A DNA stretch of 64,000 nt, from the NCBI GenBank assembly GCA_041651335.1, contig JBAZJL010000004.1, positions 3,594-67,593 of the forward strand. Reading direction: 5' to 3'. The translations under genes and the position numbers were made by a program. The DNA is from UBA6220 sp041651335. Lineage in GTDB: Bacteria; Patescibacteriota; Minisyncoccia; Minisyncoccales; Minisyncoccaceae. The notes beneath the pieces were generated by a model. The model ran no database searches. It saw only the letters and a list, made by a program, of their open reading frames with translations, and was not told the DNA's origin. Of the stretch, positions 31,738 to 40,377 are shown piece by piece (position 1 is the first letter of the stretch; each line of letters begins with the position of its first letter).

Positions 31738-33927
31738 ATGGACTTTCCCCATAAATATGTTTCTGAAGAAAAAATAGAAATTCAGCCCAACGAAAAACAA
31801 AAAGAAAAAAAATCTGTTTCGCCCTTTGCGCTTGGTTTGTTTTTGTTGGCCATCCTAGCCGCCGGTGGTTTTTATTTTTTTCGGTTTTATTTAAATCCAG
31901 CCCCTTCTTTAGAAAAAGAACCAGCTAAGAATATTGATCAAAATTTAAGCCAAGAAATAAGCAAATTTGCAGCTTACGAAGAATTGCCGATAATAATCAA
32001 TCCCCAAGTTCCAGATTATTCGGTTCAAAATAATTTCAATAATGTAATTAATAAAGATGATTTTGTTTTTTCTGTTGAAGCCGAAGCTTTATTGAAAAAA
32101 AATAATTTTGTTGTTATTCCGGCCGAATACCGCGAATTTTATTCTCTTTACGAACAATCTCGCTATCAACAAATTCCGAATTTTGTTACCACAGATTCAA
32201 TGCTTCATAATTATCATTTACTTTTTGACTATGCTTTGAAAAAAACAGAGCAAGAAAAATTAATTCCGGAATTAGAAAGTCTTAATGAGATAATGCTAGC
32301 TGAAGCTCTTAGCCAATACGAATTATTAAAAGATACAGAGTGGGAATCAGCAGCGAAAAAAAATGTGGGGTTTTTTAGTGTGGGAAGTAGGCTTTTGGAA
32401 AAAAATATTACTATTTCCGAATTTGTAAAGAAACAAGTCGAGCAAGAGTTAGCTCTTATCGAGGATCATCAAGGTATTGAAATTTCTCCGATTATGGGAA
32501 TAAAAGAAGATTATTCTCAATATGTTCCTCGAGGGCATTATGATCAGAGTCAATCATTAAAAAACTACTTTAAAACAATGATGTGGTATGGTCGGTTGAC
32601 TTTTGTTTTTAAAGATTTAGAAGCAATTAAGTCAGCTGTTTTAATCGTGGCTGCCCTTGATAAAAATAATAATTTGCAGTCTTGGGATAAAATTTACGAA
32701 CCTATTAATTTTTTTGTTGGCAAAACAGATGATATTAATTATTATGAATTTAAAAAAGCAATTACCGAAATTTATGGCCAGGAAATAAATTTATCAGACA
32801 TTGATTCTGATAAAAATAAATTTTCAGGATTAGTCGCCTTAGCACAAAAAATGGATCCTCCACAGATAAACTCTATGCCTATTTTTAATTCTGAAATAGA
32901 GCCGAACAGAGAAGAGGCGATTAAAGGTTTTCGATTTTTAGGACAAAGATTTACGATTGATGCTTCTATTTTTCAAAGACTAATCGACCGAGAAGTTCCA
33001 GATCGAATGCTTCCAAAAAGTTTGGATATTCCAGCCGCTTTAGGATCAACTGAGGCTTTAAATATTTTAACGGAAATGAAAGAAGGGGAAAAGTATCCAG
33101 CTTATTTGGGAAATATGTCTAAAATTCAATCTTATCTTTTGCAATTGCCAAAAAGCGCTTGGACTCAAAATTTATATTGGGGCTGGCTTAATGCCTTAAA
33201 ACCGTTATTAGAAGAAAAATCCAATGGATATCCTTCTTTTATGCAAAATCAGGCCTGGATAAGAAAAGATTTGAATACTTTTTTGGGAAGCTGGACAGAG
33301 TTAAAACATGACACTGTTTTATATGCGAAACAAGCTTATGCAGAAATGGGGGGAGGGCCTTTGGAAAAAGATTCTCAAGGGTATGTTGAGCCGAATGTTT
33401 ACGTTTATTCTCGTTTAGCATCGCTATTGCGAATGACCATCGTAGGCTTAGAGGCGAGAGGATTGATGCCAGCAGGCTTAAAAGAAAACTTAGAAATAAT
33501 GGAAAAATTAGCCTTGTCCTTAAAAACAATTTCAGAAAAAGAATTAAACAATCAATCTTTAACACAAGAAGAATATGATTTGATTAATTCGTATGGTGGG
33601 CAATTGGAAGAATTTTGGATTAAAACAAACGAAGGAAATTTAAATGTTGATTCAACGGCTGTTGTCACTGATGTGGCAACCGACCCTAATGGCTTTGTTT
33701 TAGAGCAAGGAGTAGGATTTGTTTCTGAGATTTATGTTGTTGTGCCAATTAATGGAAAATTAAAAATTACTAAAGGCGGAGTTTATTCTTATTATGAATT
33801 TCCTTGGCCCTTGTCTGATCGATTAACTGATAAACAATGGGCGGAAATGTGTGAAAAAAAAGAGCCGAAAGCTCCTGAATGGACAAAGACTTTTACTTCT
33901 AATGCTTTTGCGGAAAAAGAAGATTAA
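31738..33927 (+). CDS. DUF3160 family protein, membrane anchored
   Basis: 729 residues. A cytoplasmic N-terminus of about 30 residues precedes a helix (about 32-52), so the large C-terminal part is outside the cell. FVTTDSMLHNYHLLFDYALK (about residues 154-173) is the hallmark of DUF3160, followed by long helical stretches and GWLNALKPLLEE, KQAYAEMGGGP and a final beta-rich part with VVTDVATDPNG and LSDRLTDKQWAEM. The biochemical role is unknown. The family is frequent in CPR and Clostridia genomes as a large surface or secreted protein. The last base is shared with the next start codon. Confidence 0.85.
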   Translation: MDFPHKYVSEEKIEIQPNEKQKEKKSVSPFALGLFLLAILAAGGFYFFRFYLNPAPSLEKEPAKNIDQNLSQEISKFAAYEELPIIINPQVPDYSVQNNFNNVINKDDFVFSVEAEALLKKNNFVVIPAEYREFYSLYEQSRYQQIPNFVTTDSMLHNYHLLFDYALKKTEQEKLIPELESLNEIMLAEALSQYELLKDTEWESAAKKNVGFFSVGSRLLEKNITISEFVKKQVEQELALIEDHQGIEISPIMGIKEDYSQYVPRGHYDQSQSLKNYFKTMMWYGRLTFVFKDLEAIKSAVLIVAALDKNNNLQSWDKIYEPINFFVGKTDDINYYEFKKAITEIYGQEINLSDIDSDKNKFSGLVALAQKMDPPQINSMPIFNSEIEPNREEAIKGFRFLGQRFTIDASIFQRLIDREVPDRMLPKSLDIPAALGSTEALNILTEMKEGEKYPAYLGNMSKIQSYLLQLPKSAWTQNLYWGWLNALKPLLEEKSNGYPSFMQNQAWIRKDLNTFLGSWTELKHDTVLYAKQAYAEMGGGPLEKDSQGYVEPNVYVYSRLASLLRMTIVGLEARGLMPAGLKENLEIMEKLALSLKTISEKELNNQSLTQEEYDLINSYGGQLEEFWIKTNEGNLNVDSTAVVTDVATDPNGFVLEQGVGFVSEIYVVVPINGKLKITKGGVYSYYEFPWPLSDRLTDKQWAEMCEKKEPKAPEWTKTFTSNAFAEKED

Positions 33928-34652
33928 TGAAAAAGAGAAATTTCTTTGTTTTTTTATTTTTTTTCTTTGTTTTTTTATTTTTTTTAAAAATCAATAATTT
34001 TATTTTTCAAAATAATCAAATTTGTTTTTTTTGGAATAACGAAACTTTAAGTTTTGAAAAAGACGAAATGGAATTCCTGGCGAAAGACCAGGAATTTTTT
34101 AATCAAAATAAAATTAAAAAAATAAGTCTTGATCAAAGTTTTGATTTTGCACAAATAGAATTAAAAAATAAAAAAATAGAAATCAAAAATAATAATAAGC
34201 TTATTTGGGAAACCCCAGTAGAATGGAAAGTAGAAGATTTTATTTTGGCAGATTCGATTAATAAAGGAGAGACTTATCTTAATCTTTTAGTTTGGAAGTC
34301 TGGAAGCTATGGCCCTCATCAACCAATTTGGATTAAAGAAAATGACCTTAGCATTAAAAATCATTTATTTATTTTTAAAATAAAAGATTTGAAAATAGAA
34401 CCAATTTGGCAATCTTCTGCTCTTTTAGCGCCTAATTGTGAAATTCTGATTACTGATATTAATAATGATCAAGAAAACGAGTTAATTGTTTTGGAAGGGG
34501 ATTATAAAAATCAAAAATGCGAAGGTCAATATGTGGCTGTTTGGAAATGGCATGAATGGGGGTTTCAAAATGAGTGGCGCAGCGAAAAAGGAAATTATCA
34601 GAAATTAAGAATAGAATTCTTTAATCAAAAAAATTATATAGTGGTAAATTAA
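33927..34652 (+). CDS. Hypothetical anchored protein, possible beta-propeller fragment
   Basis: 241 residues overlapping the DUF3160 gene by one base (TAATG), so translationally coupled. The N-terminal helix contains two in-frame copies of the heptad FFVFLFF, encoded by a 21-bp tandem repeat. The rest is extracytoplasmic and beta-rich, with ITDINNDQENELIVLEGDY resembling a calcium-binding FG-GAP-type blade (D-x-N-x-D-x-x-x-E-L). I do not recognise a family. The tight coupling with DUF3160 suggests the two proteins work together at the surface. Confidence 0.7.
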   Translation: MKKRNFFVFLFFFFVFLFFLKINNFIFQNNQICFFWNNETLSFEKDEMEFLAKDQEFFNQNKIKKISLDQSFDFAQIELKNKKIEIKNNNKLIWETPVEWKVEDFILADSINKGETYLNLLVWKSGSYGPHQPIWIKENDLSIKNHLFIFKIKDLKIEPIWQSSALLAPNCEILITDINNDQENELIVLEGDYKNQKCEGQYVAVWKWHEWGFQNEWRSEKGNYQKLRIEFFNQKNYIVVN

Positions 34653-34719
34653 AAAATTTTATTAAAAATTCCCATCAGCAAAAAAAACAAAATAACCAGA
34701 AGTCATTTTATTTTTAAAG

Positions 34720-34790
34720 TCGGGCTGCTGGGAATTGAACCCAGGTCTTACGCACCCCATGCGCAAATAATACCGTTATACGACAGCCCG
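34720..34790 (-). tRNA. tRNA-Pro (GGG)
   Basis: Read on the minus strand: acceptor CGGGCTG/CAGCCCG with the proline-type C1-G72 pair and A73. The anticodon stem TGCGC/GCGTA encloses the loop ATGGGGT (anticodon GGG, then G37), and the T arm is CTGGG-TTCAATT-CCCAG. The D arm is short and CCA is not encoded. It reads CCC and CCU. Confidence 0.92.
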
Positions 34791-34812
34791 AAGAAGGGCT
34801 TTTGCGGAAAAT

Positions 34813-35028
34813 TTATTTGGCCAAAGCTTTGATGCATTTTGCGCAAGCCAAGATTCTTTTACCGGCAAATTCTTTGTATTTTTTCTTTGTTGTTCCAACA
34901 GGAACAGACACCCACTGAAGATTGGGATATTTTCTTTTCAAAGGAGAAGGATTATATCGAGAAATTAATTTCTTGTATTTTCCACCTAAATGAGAAGATT
35001 TGCCGCAAATTGTGCATATTTTTTCCAT
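34813..35028 (-). CDS. rpmB: 50S ribosomal protein L28
   Basis: 71 residues starting MEKICTICGKSS. The zinc-ribbon-like pair C-x-x-C at the start and C-x-x-C near the end (ACAKC) are kept. GGKYKKLISRYNPSPLKRKYPNLQWV is the CPR-type L28 core. An in-frame ATG 36 bp upstream is less likely because L28 normally begins at M-x-K-x-C. It is divergent from the M50 protease gene and lies just after tRNA-Pro on the same strand. Confidence 0.9.
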   Translation of the reverse strand: MEKICTICGKSSHLGGKYKKLISRYNPSPLKRKYPNLQWVSVPVGTTKKKYKEFAGKRILACAKCIKALAK

Positions 35029-35128
35029 ATAAAAGTATCTTATCAAAAAAATAAATAAAATCAACCCCCTGGCTTGTTTTGATAATTTTTAAATTTTGTT
35101 TTTTGCTATTTTCAAAAATTTTTGCTTA

Positions 35129-35137
35129 TGTTATATT
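35129..35137 (+). promoter_or_regulatory. Extended -10, leaderless promoter of the M50 protease gene
   Basis: TG-T-TATATT (35129-35137) ends 7 bp before ATG 35145 and supports that start over an upstream ATG at 35079. Confidence 0.5.
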
Positions 35138-35144
35138 TGATTAT

Positions 35145-35780
35145 ATGGAACTAACAATCTTAGAAACAATTATTGGTTTTGCAATTTTAATTTTTTCAAT
35201 CATAATCCATGAAATTTCTCATGGCAGCATGGCTTATTATCTTGGCGACAATACTTCTAAAGACCAGGGACGTTTGAACCTTAATCCGCTTAATCATTTG
35301 GATTTTATCGGAACAATTATGTTGCCAGCTTTTTTATTGCTTGCCGCCAGTCCAGTAGTTGTGGGATGGGCCAAGCCGGTTCCAGTTAATTTTAGCAATA
35401 TCAGGGATAAAAGATGGGGCGCCTTGAAAGTATCTTTGGCTGGGCCAGTGGCTAATTTTATTGTGGCAATTATTTTTGCCTTAATTATCAGATTTATTCC
35501 AGCCTTAAGCTCTGATTTGTATCTTGTTTTTAAACTAGTGGTTATTTATAACCTGGTTTTGGCAATTTTTAATCTTATTCCAATTCCTCCACTAGATGGG
35601 TCTCATATTTTATTTGATCTTTTGCCCCAAGAACAATGGTTTTATAAAGCCAGAGAAATTTTAACCAAATACGGATTTTTAATTTTAATTTTTTGTATTT
35701 TTATTTATCCTGGAATTAATTGGATTTTTGTTTTGGCGGAAAAGATTTTTTTCTTTTTTTCCGGCCAGTTATTTATTTAA
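35145..35780 (+). CDS. Site-2 protease-like (M50B) membrane metalloprotease
   Basis: 211 residues with five to six helices. The zinc motif HEISH is at about residues 23-27 and the third ligand in IPIPPLDGSHIL (N/P-P-L-D-G). VGWAKPVPVNFSNIR and SLAGPVANFIVAI are further signatures of the short YwhC/SpoIVFB-like branch. It would cut proteins within or near the membrane. The start at 35145 is supported by an extended -10 immediately upstream and by the usual start of the family. Confidence 0.9.
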   Translation: MELTILETIIGFAILIFSIIIHEISHGSMAYYLGDNTSKDQGRLNLNPLNHLDFIGTIMLPAFLLLAASPVVVGWAKPVPVNFSNIRDKRWGALKVSLAGPVANFIVAIIFALIIRFIPALSSDLYLVFKLVVIYNLVLAIFNLIPIPPLDGSHILFDLLPQEQWFYKAREILTKYGFLILIFCIFIYPGINWIFVLAEKIFFFFSGQLFI

Positions 35781-35785
35781 AAAAA

Positions 35786-35814
35786 TTGACAATTATTGAT
35801 TCAATTGATAGCTT
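35786..35814 (+). promoter_or_regulatory. Promoter of the thymidylate-synthase-like gene
   Basis: TTGACA (35786-35791), 17 bp, TGA-TAGCTT (-10 at 35809-35814). The leader contains the hairpin AAGGAC-TGCTT-GTCCTT (35822-35838) followed by TT, which may be an attenuator or an upstream terminator. Confidence 0.55.
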
Positions 35815-35866
35815 AAAAGACAAGGACTGCTTGTCCTTTTAAAATCAATAACAAAGGAGGCAAAGA

Positions 35867-36634
35867 TTGATCGAACTTGTCCAGGTAAATCAAATTCGAG
35901 AAGAAAGTTTTCTTCGCGCTTGGCAGAAAGCAGCAGCTTTTATCGACGACGAAGGAGTTTTTCGAACCATTGGCGGACCAAAAGAAAAAGGGTCTGAAAT
36001 AATCGAAAGAAAAAAAATCAGAGACGCTTGCCAGATGATAATATTATCAGGCAAGGCCATTGTTCAAATGGAAAAAGGGGTTATGCATCCCAAATTTCCG
36101 TTCGGCCCCAAACAGCTGGAAGAATATTGTTTTCAGCTAACCCCTGAATATGTGGAAAAATGGCAAAAAATGCCAGACACAGACGTTCACAAATTCAGAT
36201 ATCTCTATTGGGAGCGCTTTACGTTTCCTTTTAATCAAATCGAGGCCCTAAGGATTAATTTATCCAAGTTGGTTGATCATGACCTAAGCTCAAATCGGGT
36301 CCAGGCCATTACTTGGCGACCAAGCGAAGATGCTTTCAATGATGAACCGCCATGTTTGCAGAGAATCCAAATTATTTATCTTGGCAAAGATCAAGAAGGC
36401 AGGGGCCAACTGGACATTCGGACTGATTGGCGATCTCGAGACATCAATGCCTGGCAATCAAACCTTATCTGTCTTTATCGGGCATTTAATCGCCATGTTT
36501 TTCAGCCGAATAATTGCCAAGTAATGAGGTGGATTGATTATTGCGCCTCGCTTCATTGTTATGAAGACCGGCTAGACAAACTGCACGAAGCAGCTTGGTA
36601 CCAAAGAACCGGAAATCAGTTCTTTGTTGAATAA
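35867..36634 (+). CDS. Thymidylate-synthase-like protein
   Basis: 255 residues from a TTG start, chosen because AAAGGAGG lies 6 nt upstream, the strongest Shine-Dalgarno of the window apart from hisS. RVQAITWRPSEDAF, EPPCLQRIQIIYL and IRTDWRSRDINAWQSNLICL match the thymidylate synthase fold: the catalytic Cys in P-P-C-L and the R-S-R-D ... N dUMP-binding block. ASLHCYEDRLDKL resembles the final S-L-H-x-Y segment. It best fits the archaeal-type or dCMP-hydroxymethylase-like branch rather than E. coli ThyA. With thymidine kinase at 8.2 kb it suggests both making and salvaging dTMP. Composition differs from neighbours. Confidence 0.65.
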   Translation: MIELVQVNQIREESFLRAWQKAAAFIDDEGVFRTIGGPKEKGSEIIERKKIRDACQMIILSGKAIVQMEKGVMHPKFPFGPKQLEEYCFQLTPEYVEKWQKMPDTDVHKFRYLYWERFTFPFNQIEALRINLSKLVDHDLSSNRVQAITWRPSEDAFNDEPPCLQRIQIIYLGKDQEGRGQLDIRTDWRSRDINAWQSNLICLYRAFNRHVFQPNNCQVMRWIDYCASLHCYEDRLDKLHEAAWYQRTGNQFFVE

Positions 36635-36651
36635 AAAATTTTTATTTTATT

Positions 36652-36677
36652 CCGATTATTAAGTTAATCGGTTTTTG
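36652..36677 (+). terminator. Intrinsic terminator before the str operon
   Basis: CCGATTA (36652-36658) pairs with TAATCGG (36665-36671) around a 6-nt loop, then five T's. Confidence 0.88.
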
Positions 36678-36764
36678 TTTAAACTAAAAAGATAAAAAAA
36701 TTAGGAATTAAAATCAAGTTTTTTAAAAATTAAGCAAGAAAAAATGATTTTTTGACCTAAAAAG

Positions 36765-36793
36765 TTGACATTTTTCTTTTTATTTGCTAACTT
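36765..36793 (+). promoter_or_regulatory. str operon promoter
   Basis: TTGACA (36765-36770), 17 bp containing TGC directly before TAACTT (36788-36793). The leader is about 30 nt. A second TTGACC at 36752 may give a tandem promoter. Confidence 0.6.
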
Positions 36794-36831
36794 TATTACA
36801 TTATATATAGATAAAAGCATTGTTAATTTTT

Positions 36832-37245
36832 ATGCCAACCATACATCAATTAATTAAGAAAAATAGAAAACCAATTAAAAAGAAAACAGCCAGCCCGGCT
36901 ATGGCTTTTGGTTTTAATCCTTTAAAAAACAGGCCGAAAACTTACGAATCTCCTTTTAAAAAAGGGGTTTGTTTAAAAGTTTTTACTGCTACTCCCAAAA
37001 AACCAAACTCTGCTTTAAGAAAAGTGGCTAGAGTAAAATTAAGCAATGGCATGGAAGTAACTGCTTATATCCCAGGCGAAGGGCATAACTTACAAGAGCA
37101 TTCAATTGTTTTAATTAGAGGCGGAAGAGTAAAAGACTTGCCTGGCGTACGTTATCATATTATTAGAGGCTCTTTTGATTGTTCTGGCGTTGAGGGCCGA
37201 AAAAAAGAAAGAAGTAAATACGGAGCTAAAAAACAAAAGAAATAG
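36832..37245 (+). CDS. rpsL: 30S ribosomal protein S12
   Basis: 137 residues from ATG 36832 (MPTIHQLIKK). The decoding-centre loops TPKKPNSALRK and GGRVKDLPGVRYH are intact, with both lysines that decide streptomycin response in the wild-type sensitive state. About 13 residues are inserted between the N-terminal tail and KKGVC compared with E. coli. First gene of the str operon. Confidence 0.98.
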   Translation: MPTIHQLIKKNRKPIKKKTASPAMAFGFNPLKNRPKTYESPFKKGVCLKVFTATPKKPNSALRKVARVKLSNGMEVTAYIPGEGHNLQEHSIVLIRGGRVKDLPGVRYHIIRGSFDCSGVEGRKKERSKYGAKKQKK

Positions 37246-37251
37246 AAAATT

Positions 37252-37722
37252 ATGGCAAACAAGAAAACATTCAAAAAAATGGCAATAATGCCAGATCCTG
37301 TTTATAACGACATCATGCTGTCTAAGTTTATCAATCAATTAATGTTAAACGGAAAAAAGACAGTGGCACAAAAAATAATGTATGATTGTTTGGAGATAGT
37401 GAAAGAAAAAACAAAACAAGAACCTTTGGATGTTTTTCGATTAGCCATTCAAAATGTTTCTCCTATGCTTGAAGTAAAACCAAAAAGAGTGGGAGGCGCT
37501 ACTTATCAAGTACCCATGGAAGTAAAAGGAAATCGAAAATTAAGCCTGGCCATGAAATGGATTATTACAACTTCTCGTTCGAAAAAAGGAAAGGCAATGA
37601 AAGAAAAATTAGCTGAAGAATTAATCGAAGCTTCTGAAAATAAAGGTGCTTCAGTCCGAAAAAGAGAAACTGCCCACAAAATGGCTGAAGCTAATCGAGC
37701 TTTTGCTCACTTTGCTTGGTAA
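37252..37722 (+). CDS. rpsG: 30S ribosomal protein S7
   Basis: 156 residues. YNDIMLSKFINQLMLNGKK, ALQNVSPMLEVKPKRVGG-type sequence (here AIQNVSP) and RKRETAHKMAEANRAFAHF are the family blocks that bind the 3' major domain of 16S rRNA. It begins 6 bp after rpsL. A terminator-like hairpin follows before fusA. Confidence 0.98.
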   Translation: MANKKTFKKMAIMPDPVYNDIMLSKFINQLMLNGKKTVAQKIMYDCLEIVKEKTKQEPLDVFRLAIQNVSPMLEVKPKRVGGATYQVPMEVKGNRKLSLAMKWIITTSRSKKGKAMKEKLAEELIEASENKGASVRKRETAHKMAEANRAFAHFAW

Positions 37723-37732
37723 TTTTAATTTA

Positions 37733-37757
37733 AAGCCTATTTTAAAAAATAGGTTTT
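37733..37757 (+). terminator. Terminator-like hairpin between rpsG and fusA
   Basis: AAGCCTATTT and AAATAGGTTTT (37733-37757) form a stem with TTTT at the end. The stem is A-T rich, so termination would be partial, lowering fusA relative to rpsL-rpsG, or fusA has an unseen promoter. Confidence 0.5.
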
Positions 37758-37802
37758 AAGTTTGTAAACAGAAATAAATTTAAAAAATAAATTTTAAAAA
37801 AC

Positions 37803-39917
37803 ATGCCCCGACAATATCAAATTGAAAAATATAGAAACATTGGTATTATTGCTCACATTGATGCTGGAAAAACTACAACCAGTGAGCGGGTTTTGTTTTA
37901 CACCGGAGTTTCTCATAAGATTGGCGAGGTTCATGAAGGGGCAGCCACTATGGACTGGATGGAACAAGAAAGAGAAAGAGGGATTACTATTACTTCGGCC
38001 GCTACTACTTGTTTTTGGGTTCCCGGAGATTATTTTAAAAAAGACAAAACTAATGAATATAGAATAAACTTGATTGATACTCCTGGGCATATTGATTTTA
38101 CAGCCGAAGTTCAAAGAAGTTTAAGGGTTTTGGATGGAGCAGTCGTTGTTTTTGATGGAGTAGCTGGAGTAGAAGCTCAATCGGAAACAGTTTGGAGGCA
38201 GGCTGATAAATACAATGTTCCCAGAATTTGTTTTATTAATAAACTAGATAGACTGGGCGCATCTTTTGAAAAAAGTTTAAAATCAATTTGGGACAAACTT
38301 ACTCCCAATGCTGTTGCTGTTCAGTTAGCAGTAGGAGAAGAAGCTAATTTTAAATCAGTAATAGATTTAATGGAAATGAAATTAGTTGATTTTGAAGGAG
38401 AAATGGGAAAAGAAGTGATAAAAAAAGATCTTCCCGAAGAGTTAAAAGCTAAAGCCGAAGAATGGAGAAATAAAATGATTGAAAAGATAGTTTCTGAAGA
38501 TGAAATTTTGATGGAAAAATACTTAGAAGGAAAAGAAATTTCTCTTGAAGAATTAAGACAAGGTTTACGCAAAGCAACTATTGCTTGTCGCTTGGTTCCG
38601 GTTTTTTGCGGAAGCTCTCTAAAAAATAAAGGCGTGCAATTGGTGCTTGATGGAGTAATTTATTATCTACCAAGTCCTTTGGATTTGCCATCTGTAATCG
38701 GCACAGACCCTAAAGATGAAAATAAAAAAATTGAAAGACTGGCCAGCGACAATGAACCTTTTTGCGCCCTGGCCTTTAAGGTAGCCACTGATCCTTTTGT
38801 TGGAACATTAACTTATCTTCGATCTTATTCTGGGCAATTTAAAAAAGGTAATTACTTGATTAATACAACCAATGGAGAAAAAGAAAGAATTGGCAGAATT
38901 TTGAGAATGCACTCTAATGAAAGAGAAGAAGTAGAAGAAATTTTTACTGGAGATATTGTGGCTATTGTTGGATTAAAAAATACTTCTACTGGACATACTC
39001 TTTGCGAAGAAAAAGGACAGGAAATTATTTTGGAAAAAATTGTTTTCCCAGAACCAGTTATTAATATCAAAGTTGAGCCAAAATTAAAAGCAGATCAAGA
39101 AAAAATGGGAGCTTCGTTGAAAAAACTAAGAGACGAAGACCCTACTTTCCGCATTGAAACAAATTCAGAAACAGGGGAAACTATTTTGTCTGGTATGGGA
39201 GAATTACATTTGGATATTATTGTGGATCGATTAAAAAGAGAATTTAACGTTGAAACAGTAGTGGGTAAGCCCCAGGTTTCTTATAAAGAAACTATCAATT
39301 CCAATGCTGAAGCTGAAGCTAAATATATCAAGCAATCAGGAGGTCGAGGTCAATATGGTCATGTAAAAATAAGAGTTGAGCCCCAAGAAAGAGGAAAAGG
39401 ATTTGAATTTGTTGATGAAATCAAGGGAGGAACTATTCCTCGAGAATATATCCCAGCCGTAGAAAAAGGTATTAAAGAGGCAATGTCTAAAGGCGTGGTT
39501 GCTGGCTATCCAATGGTTGATATGAGAGTGGCTCTTTATGATGGATCTTTTCATGAAGTTGATTCTTCGGAAATTGCTTTTAAAATCGCAGCCTCAATGG
39601 CGCTTCAGGACGCTAGTAGAAAAGCCGGAGCTCATTTGCTTGAGCCAATTATGAAAGTAGAGGTAGTTGTTCCAGCAAATTATTTAGGAGATGTTATCGG
39701 CGATTTATCAGCCAGACGTGGACAAATAGACGAAACATTAGATCGAACCGGATTAAAGGTTATTAATGTAAAAGTTCCTTTGGCGGAAATGTTTGGATAT
39801 GTAACTAATTTAAGATCATTAACCGAAGGTCGAGGAACCTCAACAATGGAATTTAGTCATTATGAAAAAGTTCCGGGAAATATTTCTCAAGAAATAATCG
39901 AAGGAAAAAGATCATAA
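37803..39917 (+). CDS. fusA: Elongation factor G
   Basis: 704 residues, full length. G1 is AHIDAGKTTTSER, switch I is EQERERGITITSAATT, G3 is DTPGHIDF and G4 is NKLDRLGA. Domain IV contains SGGRGQYGHVKI and GGTIPREYIPAVEKGI; the domain V end is MEFSHYEKVP. It drives translocation. Gene order rpsL-rpsG-fusA-tuf is the ancestral str order, with one small gene inserted before tuf. Confidence 0.98.
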   Translation: MPRQYQIEKYRNIGIIAHIDAGKTTTSERVLFYTGVSHKIGEVHEGAATMDWMEQERERGITITSAATTCFWVPGDYFKKDKTNEYRINLIDTPGHIDFTAEVQRSLRVLDGAVVVFDGVAGVEAQSETVWRQADKYNVPRICFINKLDRLGASFEKSLKSIWDKLTPNAVAVQLAVGEEANFKSVIDLMEMKLVDFEGEMGKEVIKKDLPEELKAKAEEWRNKMIEKIVSEDEILMEKYLEGKEISLEELRQGLRKATIACRLVPVFCGSSLKNKGVQLVLDGVIYYLPSPLDLPSVIGTDPKDENKKIERLASDNEPFCALAFKVATDPFVGTLTYLRSYSGQFKKGNYLINTTNGEKERIGRILRMHSNEREEVEEIFTGDIVAIVGLKNTSTGHTLCEEKGQEIILEKIVFPEPVINIKVEPKLKADQEKMGASLKKLRDEDPTFRIETNSETGETILSGMGELHLDIIVDRLKREFNVETVVGKPQVSYKETINSNAEAEAKYIKQSGGRGQYGHVKIRVEPQERGKGFEFVDEIKGGTIPREYIPAVEKGIKEAMSKGVVAGYPMVDMRVALYDGSFHEVDSSEIAFKIAASMALQDASRKAGAHLLEPIMKVEVVVPANYLGDVIGDLSARRGQIDETLDRTGLKVINVKVPLAEMFGYVTNLRSLTEGRGTSTMEFSHYEKVPGNISQEIIEGKRS

Positions 39918-39935
39918 AAATAATCTTTAAATGGT

Positions 39936-40172
39936 ATGGACATCAATGAAATAAAAAAAATAATCAAAGAAGATAAAGCCAAGATTATTATTGCCGATCA
40001 AGGAGAGCCGATTTTAGTGGTAATGAGCTATGAAGATTATCAAGCATTGAAAAAATCAGAAAATAAACCAGATTTAGCTAGAAAAAATATTCCAACCCAA
40101 GAACCAGAAAAAAAAGAAATAAAACAAACCATTGAGGACGATCTTTTAAAAATAGAGGATTTACCCTTTTAA
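39936..40172 (+). CDS. Phd/YefM-like antitoxin-fold protein between fusA and tuf
   Basis: 78 residues. IKKIIKEDKAKIIIADQGEPILVVMSYEDYQALKK resembles the N-terminal DNA-binding half of Phd/YefM antitoxins (residue pattern G-x-P-x-x-V-x-M-S-Y-x-D-Y-x-x-L). The C-terminal 40 residues are acidic and probably disordered, as in antitoxins. No toxin ORF is adjacent; the neighbours are elongation factors. It may be a stand-alone DNA-binding protein used in regulation of this locus. The fold call is moderately secure; a toxin-antitoxin role is not. Confidence 0.6.
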   Translation: MDINEIKKIIKEDKAKIIIADQGEPILVVMSYEDYQALKKSENKPDLARKNIPTQEPEKKEIKQTIEDDLLKIEDLPF

Positions 40173-40206
40173 AAGCCTTTAAAAAGGTAAAAAACAAGGC
40201 AAAATA

Positions 40207-40377
40207 TTGACTTTTTTGAAAATTTAGTTAGAATAGATTTGTTAATCTTAACGGCTACTATTTTAGTTGCCGATTAATAAGTATTATAAATAAAATTTGA
40301 TAATTTTTTAAAAATTATCAAGCTTATCAGCGGTTCTTAAAATCGCTGGAAATAAATAAAATAAATAAAATAAAATT
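40207..40377 (+). promoter_or_regulatory. tuf promoter and structured leader
   Basis: TTGACT (40207-40212), 16 bp, TAGAAT (40229-40234). The leader of about 135 nt holds three hairpins: CGGCTACTA/TAGTTGCCG (40252-40272), GATAATTTT/AAAATTATC (40299-40319) and CAGCG/CGCTG (40328-40348), then an A/T-rich run to the ATG at 40378. It has no Shine-Dalgarno. Independent, possibly regulated expression of tuf is likely. Confidence 0.6.

Noticed and set aside
39936..40172. Complete toxin-antitoxin system
   Set aside because: Only the antitoxin-like half is present; neighbours are fusA and tuf, with no RelE, Doc or PIN-like ORF.
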